Assembly: GCA_000263395.1 (NCBI GenBank)
Contig: AJXE01000001.1
Location: 124,001-188,000 of the forward strand
Direction: 5' to 3'
Source: Stutzerimonas stutzeri TS44
Lineage (GTDB): Bacteria > Pseudomonadota > Gammaproteobacteria > Pseudomonadales > Pseudomonadaceae
Length of the DNA stretch: 64,000 nucleotides
Under the pieces are notes generated by a model, which was not told the DNA's origin, ran no database searches, and was given only the letters and a program-made list of their open reading frames with translations. Each line of letters starts with the position of its first letter. Positions within the stretch are counted from its first letter, which is position 1. The translations under genes were made by a program, and so were the position numbers. Below, piece by piece: positions 43,099 through 51,985 of this stretch.

Positions 43099-43704
43099 TG
43101 ACGCGTTCTCCATCTTATTATTATTGCAAGGGTATGGAATCCACATTGCCGAATCTAACAAAGGAGGCTTCGCGAATGAAAGCCCCGACTTTAGTCGGAT
43201 AAACGAAACACTAGAACCGCCGCAGGACCAGGCCGAGATGCTGAATCCGGCCCGCGCCGGCAAGGCCGACCAGCGAGCTACCGCGAATATCCACCCCGCG
43301 GCAAGCAAACGCCAACAGAAACCGGCCAGTCACAAAGTTGACTCACGGGTTCGCAACGGCCGGGACGCTCGAGACCCGCAAAAACTCCAATCAAACAATT
43401 AGAAGCCAATAAAGCCAAAAGGCCTCAAGCAGCAAGCAATACTTCAATTTGACAACAGGACAACAATTAAAACCAAAAGCGCGGACATACCAGTACAAAG
43501 CTAACTGCCTTATATTTCTTCTTGATTAAACTTTGCATCGCCACGGATTCGCCTCATCGGCGACAGCATGTGTCGTTTGTAGATAGAAGGAGGGTTGACG
43601 CTCACGCACGGCAGAGGTCATCCACGATACCGGCCCGTCGGCACCGACACCCGCACCGGCTGCCTGCTAGACTGCCGCCCGCCTCCCCTGCGAAGACTCC
43701 CGCC
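43099..43704. other. Long intergenic region between the divergent yjcH-actP operon and dbpA
   Basis: A 606-base stretch with lower G+C than its surroundings, holding the promoters of yjcH-actP (minus) and dbpA (plus), though no sure -35/-10 pair is found. Noted items: a consensus-like AAAGGAGG (43160-43167) followed after 8 bases by an ATG opening an 8-codon ORF (43176-43202), and within it a small CCGAC/GTCGG hairpin that looks like half of a broken terminator. A pseudomonad acs/actP locus is usually regulated by MxtR/ErdR; no operator could be recognised. Confidence 0.5.
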
Positions 43705-45084
43705 GTGTCCAGTACCGACTTTTCCTCATTGCCGCTTTCCGCCGCCACCCTGGCCAACCTCGCCGCGCTCGGCTACACCGAGATGACGCCGATCCAGGCG
43801 CAGAGCCTGCCGATCATGCTCAAGGGCCGCGACCTGATCGCCCAGGCCAAGACCGGCAGCGGCAAGACCGCCGCGTTCGGCATCGCCCTGCTGGAGCCGC
43901 TCAATCCGCGTTACTTCGGCTGCCAGGCGCTGGTGCTGTGCCCGACCCGCGAGCTCGCCGACCAGGTCGCCAAGGAGCTGCGCCGGCTCGCCCGCGCGGC
44001 GGACAACATCAAGATCCTCACGCTCTGCGGCGGGGTTTCCATCGGTCCGCAGATCGCCTCACTGGAGCACGGCGCGCACGTGATCGTCGGCACTCCCGGG
44101 CGGGTGCAGGAGCATCTGAAGAAAGGCACGCTGAGCCTCGACGGGCTCAACACGCTGGTGCTCGACGAAGCCGACCGCATGCTCGACATGGGCTTCTACG
44201 ACGCCATCGCCGAGATCATCGGGCAGACCCCCGCGCGGCGGCAGACTCTGCTGTTCTCGGCCACCTACCCGGCCGGCATCCAGCAACTCGCCACAACCTT
44301 CATGCGCGATCCGCAGTCGGTACAGGTCGCCGCCCTGCATGACGACTCCCAGATCGAGCAGCGCTTCTACGAGATCGCCGCCGAGCAGCGCCTGGAGGCC
44401 GTGCTGCGCGTGCTCGCCAGTTTCCGCCCGCAGAGCTGCGTGGCGTTCTGCTTCACCAAGCAGCAGTGCCAGGACCTGGTCGACTACCTCGGTGCGCGCG
44501 GCATCTCGGCGCTGGCCCTGCACGGCGATCTGGAGCAGCGCGACCGCGACCAGGTGCTGGCGATGTTCGCCAATCGCAGCCTGTCGGTGCTGGTCGCCAC
44601 CGACGTGGCGGCGCGCGGCCTGGACATCGACGCGCTGGACCTGGTGATCAACGTTGAACTGGCGCGCGACGCGGAGATTCACGTGCATCGCGTCGGCCGC
44701 ACCGGGCGTGCCGGCAATCGCGGCCTGGCGGTCAGCCTGGTGGCGCCGGCCGAAGCGCATCGCGCCCAGGCCATCGAAAAGCTGCAGCAGGCGCCGCTGA
44801 ACTGGCAGCCGCTGGACAGCCTGAAGACCAAGCCCGGCGAACCGCTGCAACCGCCGATGGTGACGCTGTGCATCGCCGCCGGGCGCAAGGACAAGCTGCG
44901 CCCGGGCGATATCCTCGGCGCACTGACCGGCGAAGCGGGCATCGCCGGCAGCCAGGTCGGCAAGATCGCCCTGTTCGACTTCCAGGCCTTCGTCGCGGTC
45001 GAGCGTGGCGTGGCCCGGCAGGCGCTCAAACGCCTGAACGAGGGACGGATCAAGGGCCGCTCGCTGAAGGTCAGGCAGCTGTAG
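43705..45084 (+). CDS. dbpA: ATP-dependent RNA helicase DbpA
   Basis: A 459-residue DEAD-box helicase for 50S ribosome assembly, activated by hairpin 92 of 23S rRNA. Helicase motifs: Q motif YTEMTPIQAQSLP, AQAKTGSGKT, PTRELADQ, GTPGRVQEHL, DEAD, SATY, FCFTKQQCQD, ATDVAARGLDID and HRVGRTGRAG. The C-terminal DbpA RNA-binding domain (PF03880-type, from about residue 385: MVTLCIAAGRKDKLRPGDIL) sets it apart from other DEAD proteins. The start is a GTG at 43705 (MSSTDFSSLPLS); longer in-frame extension is not conserved. Confidence 0.95.
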   Translation: MSSTDFSSLPLSAATLANLAALGYTEMTPIQAQSLPIMLKGRDLIAQAKTGSGKTAAFGIALLEPLNPRYFGCQALVLCPTRELADQVAKELRRLARAADNIKILTLCGGVSIGPQIASLEHGAHVIVGTPGRVQEHLKKGTLSLDGLNTLVLDEADRMLDMGFYDAIAEIIGQTPARRQTLLFSATYPAGIQQLATTFMRDPQSVQVAALHDDSQIEQRFYEIAAEQRLEAVLRVLASFRPQSCVAFCFTKQQCQDLVDYLGARGISALALHGDLEQRDRDQVLAMFANRSLSVLVATDVAARGLDIDALDLVINVELARDAEIHVHRVGRTGRAGNRGLAVSLVAPAEAHRAQAIEKLQQAPLNWQPLDSLKTKPGEPLQPPMVTLCIAAGRKDKLRPGDILGALTGEAGIAGSQVGKIALFDFQAFVAVERGVARQALKRLNEGRIKGRSLKVRQL

Positions 45085-45153
45085 CAGACAAAGCGAAGCG
45101 CGAAAAACGCCGGCGCCGGGCTGCAGGACAGCGCCGGCGCCTGGCGTCAGTGC

Positions 45154-46632
45154 CTACAGCGAGCCACGCGCCCAGGGGCCCCAGATGGCAAAGGTGATGC
45201 CCGGGGTCTGCACGTTGACGAACAGGAAGTGGCCGCTGGGATCGAAGCAGGCGCCGCAGAATTCGCGGTTGCGGTAATCGCCACCGGAGGCCTGCTTGCC
45301 GGCCGCCGCCGCCTGCACATCGTCGAAGACGATGTTGTTCTTGGCGAAGATGTACGCCTCGCCGGCCGCGGTCAGCCCGAGCAGGCGCTCGCCGAAGCCG
45401 AAGTCGTCCTGCACGCCGCCGCCGTCCTCGCACAACAGCACGCCGCCGCGCGGGCTGACGGTGATGTTGTCCGGGTTGTTGGCGATCAGCGCATCACTGG
45501 AGACGAACAGGCAGGTCAGCCGGTCGCTGGCCAGGTCATGCACCCACACCGCGCCGTTGCCGTAACCGGCACGCCCCTGGGCGTCCGTGCCGGCGCTGGT
45601 GTCGACGATGTAGAGCCGCCCCTCGCTGTGCCAGATGCCCTCGCCGCGGCTCATGCTCAGCGCCCCGGCCTGCCGCGTCTGGACGAACGGGCCGCTGCCA
45701 CCGGCCTGCGGCGCCAGATCGGGATTGGCCACCTCGACCCATTCCAGCTCGTAACTGTCACCGACCGCCGGGGTCAACAGATCCATGCCCGGACGGTTCT
45801 TCACCCGCGCCGCCTGCAGGATGCCGCCGACCACCAGCGAACCGGGCTGCTGGCTGGCATCGGTGGGAATGTAGCGGTAGTAGCCGGAGCGATTGCGCGC
45901 ATCCTCGGTCAGGTAGGCGTAGCTGTTGCGCGGATCGATCGCCACCGCCTCGTGAGCGAAGCGGCCCATGCCGATGATCGGCTGCGCGGTGGTCAGCGCC
46001 GGATCGGCAGTCACCTCGAACACGTAGCCATGCGGACGCCCGCCGACCGCGCTGTAGTCGACGGTGGTTTCCTCGCAGGACAGCCAGGTGCCCCACGGGG
46101 TGACGCCGCCGGCACAGTTGGTGCGCGTACCGCCCAGGCTCGGCAGGGTCTGCACGTCCTGCTCGATGCCACGCGGGAAGTACAGGTTGGTGGTGCCGCC
46201 GGCCGGCTGCTGGCCGTTGGCCAGGACCACGTCGTCATAGATGCCGCGCGCGCCGATCCCCCGACCGGTGCCGGCCTCGTGGTTGCGCACCAGCACCAGC
46301 TCGCTGCCGTGTGCCCCGGCGCGCTCGCCGATGACCCCCATGCCGTCATGCGAGCCGGGCACCGGCTGGCCGCTTTCCATGAGATCGCCGGCCCAGGAGA
46401 AGCTCTTGTAGTTGAAGCCTTCCGGCAGCTGCAGCAATTCGAGACCGGTGCTCAGGTCACGGGTCGGGCGCAGCGCGCCGTAGCTGCTGCGGATCAGCTT
46501 GCCGTTGCGGCCCTGGGCCTGCTGCGCGGCGAAGGCCTGCAGGGTGCCGAGCAGCGGCGTGGTGGCGACGGCGGCAGCGATCATGCTGCCCTTGAGCAGA
46601 TTACGGCGACTGGAATCGTGAACTTGACTCAT
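45154..46632 (-). CDS. PhoX-like (DUF839) exported phosphatase-family protein
   Basis: A 492-residue protein with a twin-arginine signal (SSRRNLLKGSMIAAAVATTP) and the PhoX/DUF839 propeller signatures: GSHDGMGVIGE, LVRNHEAGTG, GGVTPWGTWLSCEET, GRFAHEAVAIDP, VYLTEDAR-type (AYLTEDARNRSGYYRYIPT) and NPDNITVSPRGGVLLCEDGG. Related PhoX enzymes are Ca2+/Fe3+-dependent alkaline phosphatases exported folded by Tat. This shorter form may be PhoX-like rather than a proven phosphatase. The start at 46632 is the Met of MSQVHDSSRRN. Converges with dbpA. Confidence 0.83.
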   Translation of the reverse strand: MSQVHDSSRRNLLKGSMIAAAVATTPLLGTLQAFAAQQAQGRNGKLIRSSYGALRPTRDLSTGLELLQLPEGFNYKSFSWAGDLMESGQPVPGSHDGMGVIGERAGAHGSELVLVRNHEAGTGRGIGARGIYDDVVLANGQQPAGGTTNLYFPRGIEQDVQTLPSLGGTRTNCAGGVTPWGTWLSCEETTVDYSAVGGRPHGYVFEVTADPALTTAQPIIGMGRFAHEAVAIDPRNSYAYLTEDARNRSGYYRYIPTDASQQPGSLVVGGILQAARVKNRPGMDLLTPAVGDSYELEWVEVANPDLAPQAGGSGPFVQTRQAGALSMSRGEGIWHSEGRLYIVDTSAGTDAQGRAGYGNGAVWVHDLASDRLTCLFVSSDALIANNPDNITVSPRGGVLLCEDGGGVQDDFGFGERLLGLTAAGEAYIFAKNNIVFDDVQAAAAGKQASGGDYRNREFCGACFDPSGHFLFVNVQTPGITFAIWGPWARGSL

Positions 46633-46833
46633 GAAACGTTCCTCTGCGAAGGGTGGAGGGGGCGATGCAGCGCCATGAGTAGAGCAGTGCCGTTGCGGCA
46701 GTAAGATGACTGCGCGGTGGCGTCCCGGTGATACGAGACGGACGGTGCGGTATAAGCTTTGCTGCGAACGGTCCCGGCCACGCACGCCGGGCCGGCGTTT
46801 CGCTAGCCCCCCATCCGTCAAGGCCGCCCCTCC

Positions 46834-49029
46834 ATGCCGACCCCATCGCTCCGTCAATCCCTGCGTCATCTCTGGGCCCTGGAGAAGTTCGGCTACAGCC
46901 TGCGGGTGCTGATCGCGCTGGCCGGCAGCATGGGCCTGAGCGGCTGGCTCGGGCAGCCGGCGCTGGTGATCCCGCTGTTTCTCGGCATCATCGCCAGCGC
47001 CCTGGCGGAAACCGACGACAGCTGGCGCGGCCGCCTGGGCGCGCTGCTGGCCACCCTGCTGTGCTTCAGCGTGGCGGCAGTCTCGGTGCAACTGCTGTTC
47101 CCCTACCCCTGGCTGTTCGCCCTCGGGCTGGCGGCCTCGGCGTTCGTGCTGGTGATGCTCGGTGCGCTCGGCGAACGCTACGCGACCATCGCCCAAGCCA
47201 CGCTGATCCTGTCGATCTACAGCATGATCGCCGCCGACCAGCGCGACGGCGCCGACCTCGACTTCTGGCGCGATCCGCTGCTGCTGCTTGCCGGCGCCGC
47301 CTGGTACGGCCTGCTCTCGGTGCTGTGGAACGCGCTGTTCACCCACCAGCCGGTGCAACAGAGCCTGGCGCGGCTGTACCGCGAACTGGGGCAGTACTTC
47401 AAGCTCAAGGCGGCGCTGTTCGAGCCGACTCGCCCGTTCGACGTCGAGGAGCGCCGGCTGCAGCTGGCCCGGCAGAATGGCCGGGTGGTCAGCGCACTCA
47501 ACGCCGCCAAGGAAACCCTGCTGCACCGCCTGGGCGACGGCCGCCCGGGCGCGCGGATCAACCACTACCTGAAGCTGTATTTCCTCGCCCAGGACCTGCA
47601 CGAACGTGTCAGCTCCTCGCACTACCCCTATCAGGCGCTCGCCGAGGCGTTCTTCCACAGCGACGTGCTGTTCCGCTGCCAGCGCCTGCTGCGCCTGCAG
47701 GCCAGCGCCTGTGCCGGGCTCGGTGCCGCCATCCAGCTGCGCCAGGCATTCCGCTACAGCGAAGCCAACGCTCAGGCGCTCGACGACCTGCAGGCGTCGC
47801 TGGAACACCTGCGCGAGCAGCACAACCCGGCCTGGCGCGGGCTGCTGCGCTCGCTGCGCGCGCTGTCGGGCAACCTCTCGACCATGCAGCGCCAGCTCGC
47901 CAGCGCCAGCAACCCCGACTCCCTGGCCGGCGAGCAGGACAGCAGCCTGCTCGATCGCCAGCCGCAGACACTCGGCGAGGCGCTCAGCCGCCTACGCCTG
48001 CAACTGACGCCCACCTCGCTGCTGTTCCGCCACGCGCTGCGCATGAGCATCGCGCTGGTCTGCGGCTACGCGGTGCTGCACGCGATCCACCCCGAGCAGG
48101 GCTACTGGGTGCTGCTGACCACCATGTTCGTCTGCCAGCCCAACTACGGCGCCACGCGGATCAAGCTGGTGCAGCGGGTCAGCGGCACGGTGCTCGGCCT
48201 GCTGGCGGGCTGGGCGCTGTTCGATCTGTTTCCCGGTACGCAGGTGCAGGCACTGTTCGCGGTCATCGCCGGCGTGGTGTTCTTCGCCACCCGCAGCACG
48301 CGCTACACCCTGGCGACCGCGGCGATCACCCTGCTGGTGCTGTTCTGCTTCAACCAGATCGGCGATGGCTACGGTCTGATCTGGCCACGGCTGTTCGACA
48401 CCCTGCTGGGCAGCGCCATCGCCGCGGCGGCGGTGTTCCTGATCCTGCCGGACTGGCAGGGCCGCCGACTGAACCAGATGGTGGCCGGCACGCTGAGCTG
48501 CAACGCCGCCTACCTGCGGCAGATCATGCGCCAGTACGAAAGCGGCAAGCGCGACGACCTGGCCTACCGCCTGGCGCGGCGCAACGCGCACAACGCCGAC
48601 GCGGCGCTGTCCACCACCCTGTCGAACATGCTGCTGGAGCCGGGGCACTTTCGCCGCGACGCCGAGAGCGGCTTCCGCTTCCTAGTGCTCTCGCACACGC
48701 TGCTCAGCTACCTGTCCGGCCTCGGCGCGCATCGCGAAACACTGCCGGATGACGCCAGCGACGCGCTGCTCAAAGAGGCCGCCGAGCGTCTGGCACAGAG
48801 CCTCGACGAGCTGGCCGCGTCGCTGCGCGACGGTCACGCGCCGACCATCCACAGCGACGCGGAAGAAGCGCTGGCGCAGCAACTCGAACAGCTGCCGGAG
48901 GATATCGACGACGGCCACCGCCTGGTGCAGACCCAGCTCGGCCTGATCAGCCGGCAACTGGCGCCGCTGCGCAGCATGGCGGTGCACCTGCTCAAGCTGG
49001 GCAGCGCGCCGCCCGCCGGGCAGCCGTAA
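46834..49029 (+). CDS. FUSC-family membrane protein (YccS-like)
   Basis: A 731-residue protein with two membrane blocks of about five or six helices (about residues 20-160 and 410-540) separated by and ending in long cytoplasmic helical regions. This is the YccS/YhfK layout of the fusaric acid resistance family (FUSC). Marks include ALVIPLFLGIIASALAETDD, ALRMSIALVCGYAVLHAIHP, YWVLLTTMFVCQPNYGATR and LKLVQRVSGTVLG-type (IKLVQRVSGTVLGLLAGW). Such proteins may be aromatic acid or inner-membrane efflux carriers; substrate unknown. Divergent from the PhoX-like gene. Confidence 0.88.
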   Translation: MPTPSLRQSLRHLWALEKFGYSLRVLIALAGSMGLSGWLGQPALVIPLFLGIIASALAETDDSWRGRLGALLATLLCFSVAAVSVQLLFPYPWLFALGLAASAFVLVMLGALGERYATIAQATLILSIYSMIAADQRDGADLDFWRDPLLLLAGAAWYGLLSVLWNALFTHQPVQQSLARLYRELGQYFKLKAALFEPTRPFDVEERRLQLARQNGRVVSALNAAKETLLHRLGDGRPGARINHYLKLYFLAQDLHERVSSSHYPYQALAEAFFHSDVLFRCQRLLRLQASACAGLGAAIQLRQAFRYSEANAQALDDLQASLEHLREQHNPAWRGLLRSLRALSGNLSTMQRQLASASNPDSLAGEQDSSLLDRQPQTLGEALSRLRLQLTPTSLLFRHALRMSIALVCGYAVLHAIHPEQGYWVLLTTMFVCQPNYGATRIKLVQRVSGTVLGLLAGWALFDLFPGTQVQALFAVIAGVVFFATRSTRYTLATAAITLLVLFCFNQIGDGYGLIWPRLFDTLLGSAIAAAAVFLILPDWQGRRLNQMVAGTLSCNAAYLRQIMRQYESGKRDDLAYRLARRNAHNADAALSTTLSNMLLEPGHFRRDAESGFRFLVLSHTLLSYLSGLGAHRETLPDDASDALLKEAAERLAQSLDELAASLRDGHAPTIHSDAEEALAQQLEQLPEDIDDGHRLVQTQLGLISRQLAPLRSMAVHLLKLGSAPPAGQP

Positions 49030-49078
49030 CGCCGCCGGCACGGTAAGATGCGCGCCTTTTCGCCAACGAGGGCAAGCC

Positions 49079-50260
49079 GTGCGAACTACTGAGGTCATCA
49101 TCATCGGTGCCGGCGCCGCCGGCCTGATGTGCGCGTTCAGCGCCGCGCGGCGCGGCCGCCAGGTGCTGCTGCTCGATCACGCCAACAAGGCCGGCAAGAA
49201 GATCCTCATGTCCGGCGGCGGACGCTGCAACTTCACCAACCTGTACACCGAGCCGGCGAACTTCCTCTCCAACAATCCGCACTTCTGCAAATCGGCGCTG
49301 GCGCGCTACACGCAGTGGGATTTTCTCGAGCTGGTCGGGCGCCACGGCGTGCCCTATCACGAGAAGAAGCTCGGCCAGCTGTTCTGCGACAACAAGTCCA
49401 GCGACATCCTCGAGATGCTGCTCGCCGAGTGCAGCGATGCCGGTGTCGAGCTGCAGCTGAACACGGCGGTGCAGGCGATCGAGAAAACCGCACAGGGCTA
49501 TGCGCTCGCGACCGGCCTCGGCGCGCTGCACTGCCAATCGCTGGTGATCGCCACCGGCGGCCTGTCGATCCCGACGCTGGGTGCCAGCGGCTTCGGCTAT
49601 CAGGTCGCTCGCCAGTTCGGCCACAGCGTGCTGCCGACGCGCGCCGGCCTGGTGCCCTTCACCATCACCGAGCCGGCGCTCAAGGCGCTGTGCGGCGAGC
49701 TGTCGGGGACTTCGGTGGATTGCCGGGTGAGCTGCAATGGGCAGAGCTTTCGCGAGAACCTGCTGTTCACCCACCGCGGCCTGAGCGGCCCGGCGATGCT
49801 GCAGATCTCCTCCTACTGGCAGGCCGGCGAGGCGCTGGCGATCGACCTGCTGCCCGAGCGCGATGCCGGGCAGTGGCTGCTCGACGAGCAGGCAGCGCGA
49901 CCGAATATCGAGCTGAAGACGCTGCTGGGCGAGGTGTTCACCCGCAAGATGGCGACACTGCTCTGCGAGCAGTGGTTCGCCTCCAGACCGCTCAAGCAGT
50001 ACACGCCAGCCGAGCTGAAAAGCGTGGCGGCGCGGCTGAGCGACTGGCAACTGGTGCCGGCGGGCACCGAGGGCTATCGCACGGCCGAAGTCACGCTCGG
50101 CGGCGTGGACACGCGCGAGGTGTCATCCAAGACGATGGAATCGCAGAAGTCGGCGGGGCTGTATTTCGTCGGCGAAGTGCTGGACGTGACCGGCCACCTC
50201 GGTGGCTTCAACTTCCAGTGGGCCTGGGCCTCCGGCCATGCAGCCGGACAGTGCGTCTGA
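49079..50260 (+). CDS. HI0933/BaiN-type flavoprotein oxidoreductase
   Basis: A 393-residue two-dinucleotide-binding-fold flavoprotein. The FAD site is VIIIGAGAAGLMCAFSAARRG, followed by GKKILMSGGGRCNFTN, the HI0933-family signature. FYHEKKLGQLFCDNKSS-type (PYHEKKLGQLFCD), VIATGGLSIPTLGASG, THRGLSGPAMLQISSYW, and the C-terminal YFVGEVLDVTGHLGGFNFQWAWASG complete it. The reaction in Pseudomonas is not known; BaiN homologues act on bile acids in gut bacteria. GTG start at 49079 with GAGG-like GAGGG 7 bases upstream. Confidence 0.9.
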   Translation: MRTTEVIIIGAGAAGLMCAFSAARRGRQVLLLDHANKAGKKILMSGGGRCNFTNLYTEPANFLSNNPHFCKSALARYTQWDFLELVGRHGVPYHEKKLGQLFCDNKSSDILEMLLAECSDAGVELQLNTAVQAIEKTAQGYALATGLGALHCQSLVIATGGLSIPTLGASGFGYQVARQFGHSVLPTRAGLVPFTITEPALKALCGELSGTSVDCRVSCNGQSFRENLLFTHRGLSGPAMLQISSYWQAGEALAIDLLPERDAGQWLLDEQAARPNIELKTLLGEVFTRKMATLLCEQWFASRPLKQYTPAELKSVAARLSDWQLVPAGTEGYRTAEVTLGGVDTREVSSKTMESQKSAGLYFVGEVLDVTGHLGGFNFQWAWASGHAAGQCV

Positions 50261-50270
50261 GGCGAGGCGT

Positions 50271-50453
50271 TTATTCGGCGGGCGGCGTCGATGGCGGTGA
50301 AACCTCGCCGGGGCCGGCGGGATCGGTCGCGGTGTTGTGATACTCCTGCGCGTTTTCCTCGACGTTCTCCAGCGCGGAGTCCTGCTCGTCTTCCGGCGAA
50401 CAGCCGAGCAGCAGACCGAGGGCACAGCACAGCAGTAGCGTTGTTGGCTTCAT
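50271..50453 (-). CDS. Small lipoprotein, unknown
   Basis: A 60-residue peptide with a lipoprotein signal MKPTTLLLCCALGLLLGC (lipobox LLGC) and a short acidic, disordered tail (SPEDEQDSALENVEENAQEY). It lies 10 bases beyond the flavoprotein stop on the opposite strand and downstream of another small lipoprotein gene. Small size and lack of homologue recognition make function unknown. Confidence 0.65.
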   Translation of the reverse strand: MKPTTLLLCCALGLLLGCSPEDEQDSALENVEENAQEYHNTATDPAGPGEVSPPSTPPAE

Positions 50454-50479
50454 GGTGATCTCCGAGACAGCGCTGCGCA

Positions 50480-50510
50480 TTGGTTGCGGGAGCCTCGCTC
50501 CCGCAACCAA
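50480..50510. repeat. Perfect 31-base palindrome between two small lipoprotein genes
   Basis: TTGGTTGCGGGAGC at 50480-50493 and its exact complement GCTCCCGCAACCAA at 50497-50510 flank a CTC loop, a 14-base-pair perfect stem. No T-run follows on either strand. The GGGAGCNNNGCTCCC core is a common pseudomonad intergenic palindrome. It lies 5 bases beyond the stop of the gene at 50516-50758 and 27 bases upstream of the next start. Confidence 0.75.
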
Positions 50511-50515
50511 TCGGC

Positions 50516-50758
50516 TCACTGCGAGCCGGTACTGCTGCCGCCGGCCGGCGGAGTGCTCGTGTCACCACTGGTGCCCGTTCCGGTTTCCGGAGCCGGGGTC
50601 GGTGCCGGAGTTGGCTCTGGAGTCGGAGCCGGCGCAGTCGAAGGCGCGGCGGGCTGCTCGGTGGTCGCCGGCGGCGGAGTGGGTTCGGACTGCTTGTCTT
50701 CGCCACAACCAACCAGCAGCAGACCGAGCAGCGGCGGCAATAGATAGGTGAGACGCAT
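50516..50758 (-). CDS. Small Pro/Thr-rich lipoprotein
   Basis: An 80-residue lipoprotein. The signal MRLTYLLPPLLGLLLVGC has a clear lipobox, and the mature chain is a low-complexity run rich in Pro, Thr, Ala and Gly (PATTEQPAAPSTAPAPTPEP, then TGTGTSGDTSTPPAGGS), which should be an extended, disordered spacer. It is preceded by AAGGAGG on the minus strand, a strong ribosome site. Function unknown. Confidence 0.68.
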   Translation of the reverse strand: MRLTYLLPPLLGLLLVGCGEDKQSEPTPPPATTEQPAAPSTAPAPTPEPTPAPTPAPETGTGTSGDTSTPPAGGSSTGSQ

Positions 50759-50971
50759 GGATAACCTCCTTCGGATGAACCGGCAGCGGGCCGGCAAGTT
50801 CTGGAATCGTCAGATTCACGGAGAATAGACCGCCATTGCGACCAAGAGTGCCGCTGTCATGACAGTTTCCACGGCGGTAACCGCGCGCGCCGATTGCCAG
50901 CGCGCCACCGCTGCGAACAGCGGCTCCGTCAGCTCCGTAAGCGGACGGAGCACGGCTTCACTGACGAGACC

Positions 50972-51445
50972 TCAGGCCGCCTGCTTGGCGGCGAACTCCT
51001 TCTTCATGCGCGTGCGCAGTGTCTCCATCCGCTTGCCCATGTCCTCCAGCTTGGCCGCCTCGAACATCTCGCGCGCCTGGGGGAACATCTCCGCTTCCTC
51101 TTCCTCGAGGTGATGCTCGAGCAGCTCCTTGCACACCTTGGCGCGGCCGGAGAACTCCACGCTCGCCGGATCGGTGGCCTTGAGGTCGGGCAGCACCAGC
51201 GAATCCACCGCGCGATGCTCCTCCTTGGCCTCGTGGTACATCTTCAGTTCTTCCTTGCCGCCGGCGTCCTTATAGGCCGGGTAGAGAATCTGTTCTTCCA
51301 GCTGGGTATGGATGGTGACTTCCATCTCCAGCTTGTGCAGCAGCTCGGTACGGGTCTTGACCGCACGCTCGGTGGATTCGCTCAGACGCGTCAAAATCTC
51401 CTTCACGCGCTCGTGGTCCTGGATCAGCAGGTCGATGGCATTCAT
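50972..51445 (-). CDS. Hemerythrin domain-containing protein
   Basis: A 157-residue four-helix protein with the hemerythrin ligand pattern: LLIQDHERVKEIL, VTIHTQLEEQILYPA, YHEAKEEHRAVDSLV and LLEHHLEEEEAEMFPQ. These histidines and glutamates bind a di-iron centre that can hold oxygen or sense it. The C terminus is a basic helix (GKRMETLRTRMKKEFAAK). Start MNAIDLLIQDH has GAGAGGAAAG-type purines upstream. Possibly expressed with the DUF3509-like gene 94 bases upstream. Confidence 0.88.
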   Translation of the reverse strand: MNAIDLLIQDHERVKEILTRLSESTERAVKTRTELLHKLEMEVTIHTQLEEQILYPAYKDAGGKEELKMYHEAKEEHRAVDSLVLPDLKATDPASVEFSGRAKVCKELLEHHLEEEEAEMFPQAREMFEAAKLEDMGKRMETLRTRMKKEFAAKQAA

Positions 51446-51539
51446 CAGGCTTTCCTCTCGTGACGGTGATACGGCGCCCGGCTCTGCGGCCCGGTCGGTC
51501 ACCGGGCTGCGCCCCTTGCGGAGCCAGCCCGGCGGCGCC

Positions 51540-51818
51540 TCAGGCGTAGTCGTAGGTCGGCAGGGCCGTGCGGCTCTGGCTCTGCAGATGAGCGATGGCC
51601 GGCGACATTCCCGCTTCCAGCGCCAGGTCGCGGCGGACCGAGCTGACCACCCACTGCAACTGGATCTCTGCCTGGGTCTGGCCCTTGGACAGGGCGCGCT
51701 TGATGATGATCCGGTCATCGTTGCACAGGGTCAGCAGCAGGCCGCCATCCGGGCGGGGAGCGGTGAGCACTTCGAATTCGGGAAACGCGGCAGTAAGGAA
51801 TCGTTGGGCTGCATTCAT
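51540..51818 (-). CDS. DUF3509-like small protein
   Basis: A 92-residue soluble protein. It resembles DUF3509, a family mostly limited to Pseudomonas: FEVLTAPRPDGGLLLTLCND, RIIIKRALSKGQ, VVSSVRRDLALEAG and the C-terminal ALPTYDYA all match my recollection of that family pattern. The start MNAAQRFLTAAF was chosen after a longer in-frame ATG without homology. It lies upstream of the hemerythrin gene on the same strand. Function unknown. Confidence 0.65.
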   Translation of the reverse strand: MNAAQRFLTAAFPEFEVLTAPRPDGGLLLTLCNDDRIIIKRALSKGQTQAEIQLQWVVSSVRRDLALEAGMSPAIAHLQSQSRTALPTYDYA

Positions 51819-51985
51819 TGTTCTGCTCCGGTAGGGGTTCCAGCATCCGAAACAGCAGCAGCGATCATGCCAACCCACGCAAAGACAAGATAATCCCGTT
51901 AAATCAACAAGTTACAAAAATCAGCAAAACGCATGATCTTGCATTACGCATGATTGCCTGGCTTGCGGCTTGCATTCTGCGTGAC

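Noticed and set aside
43101-43200. A sigma-54 promoter for yjcH-actP (GG-N10-GC on the minus strand)
   Set aside because: Only the GG and GC dinucleotides match; the rest of the -24/-12 consensus is absent.
43085-43402. 105-codon open frame on the plus strand in the actP-dbpA intergenic region
   Set aside because: No homology, no ribosome site at its start, composition like noncoding DNA, and it overlaps the yjcH start region.
46633-47823. Upstream in-frame extension of the PhoX-like gene (to 47823)
   Set aside because: The Tat signal begins at 46632 and the extra codons are antisense to the FUSC gene; there is simply no stop codon in that frame.
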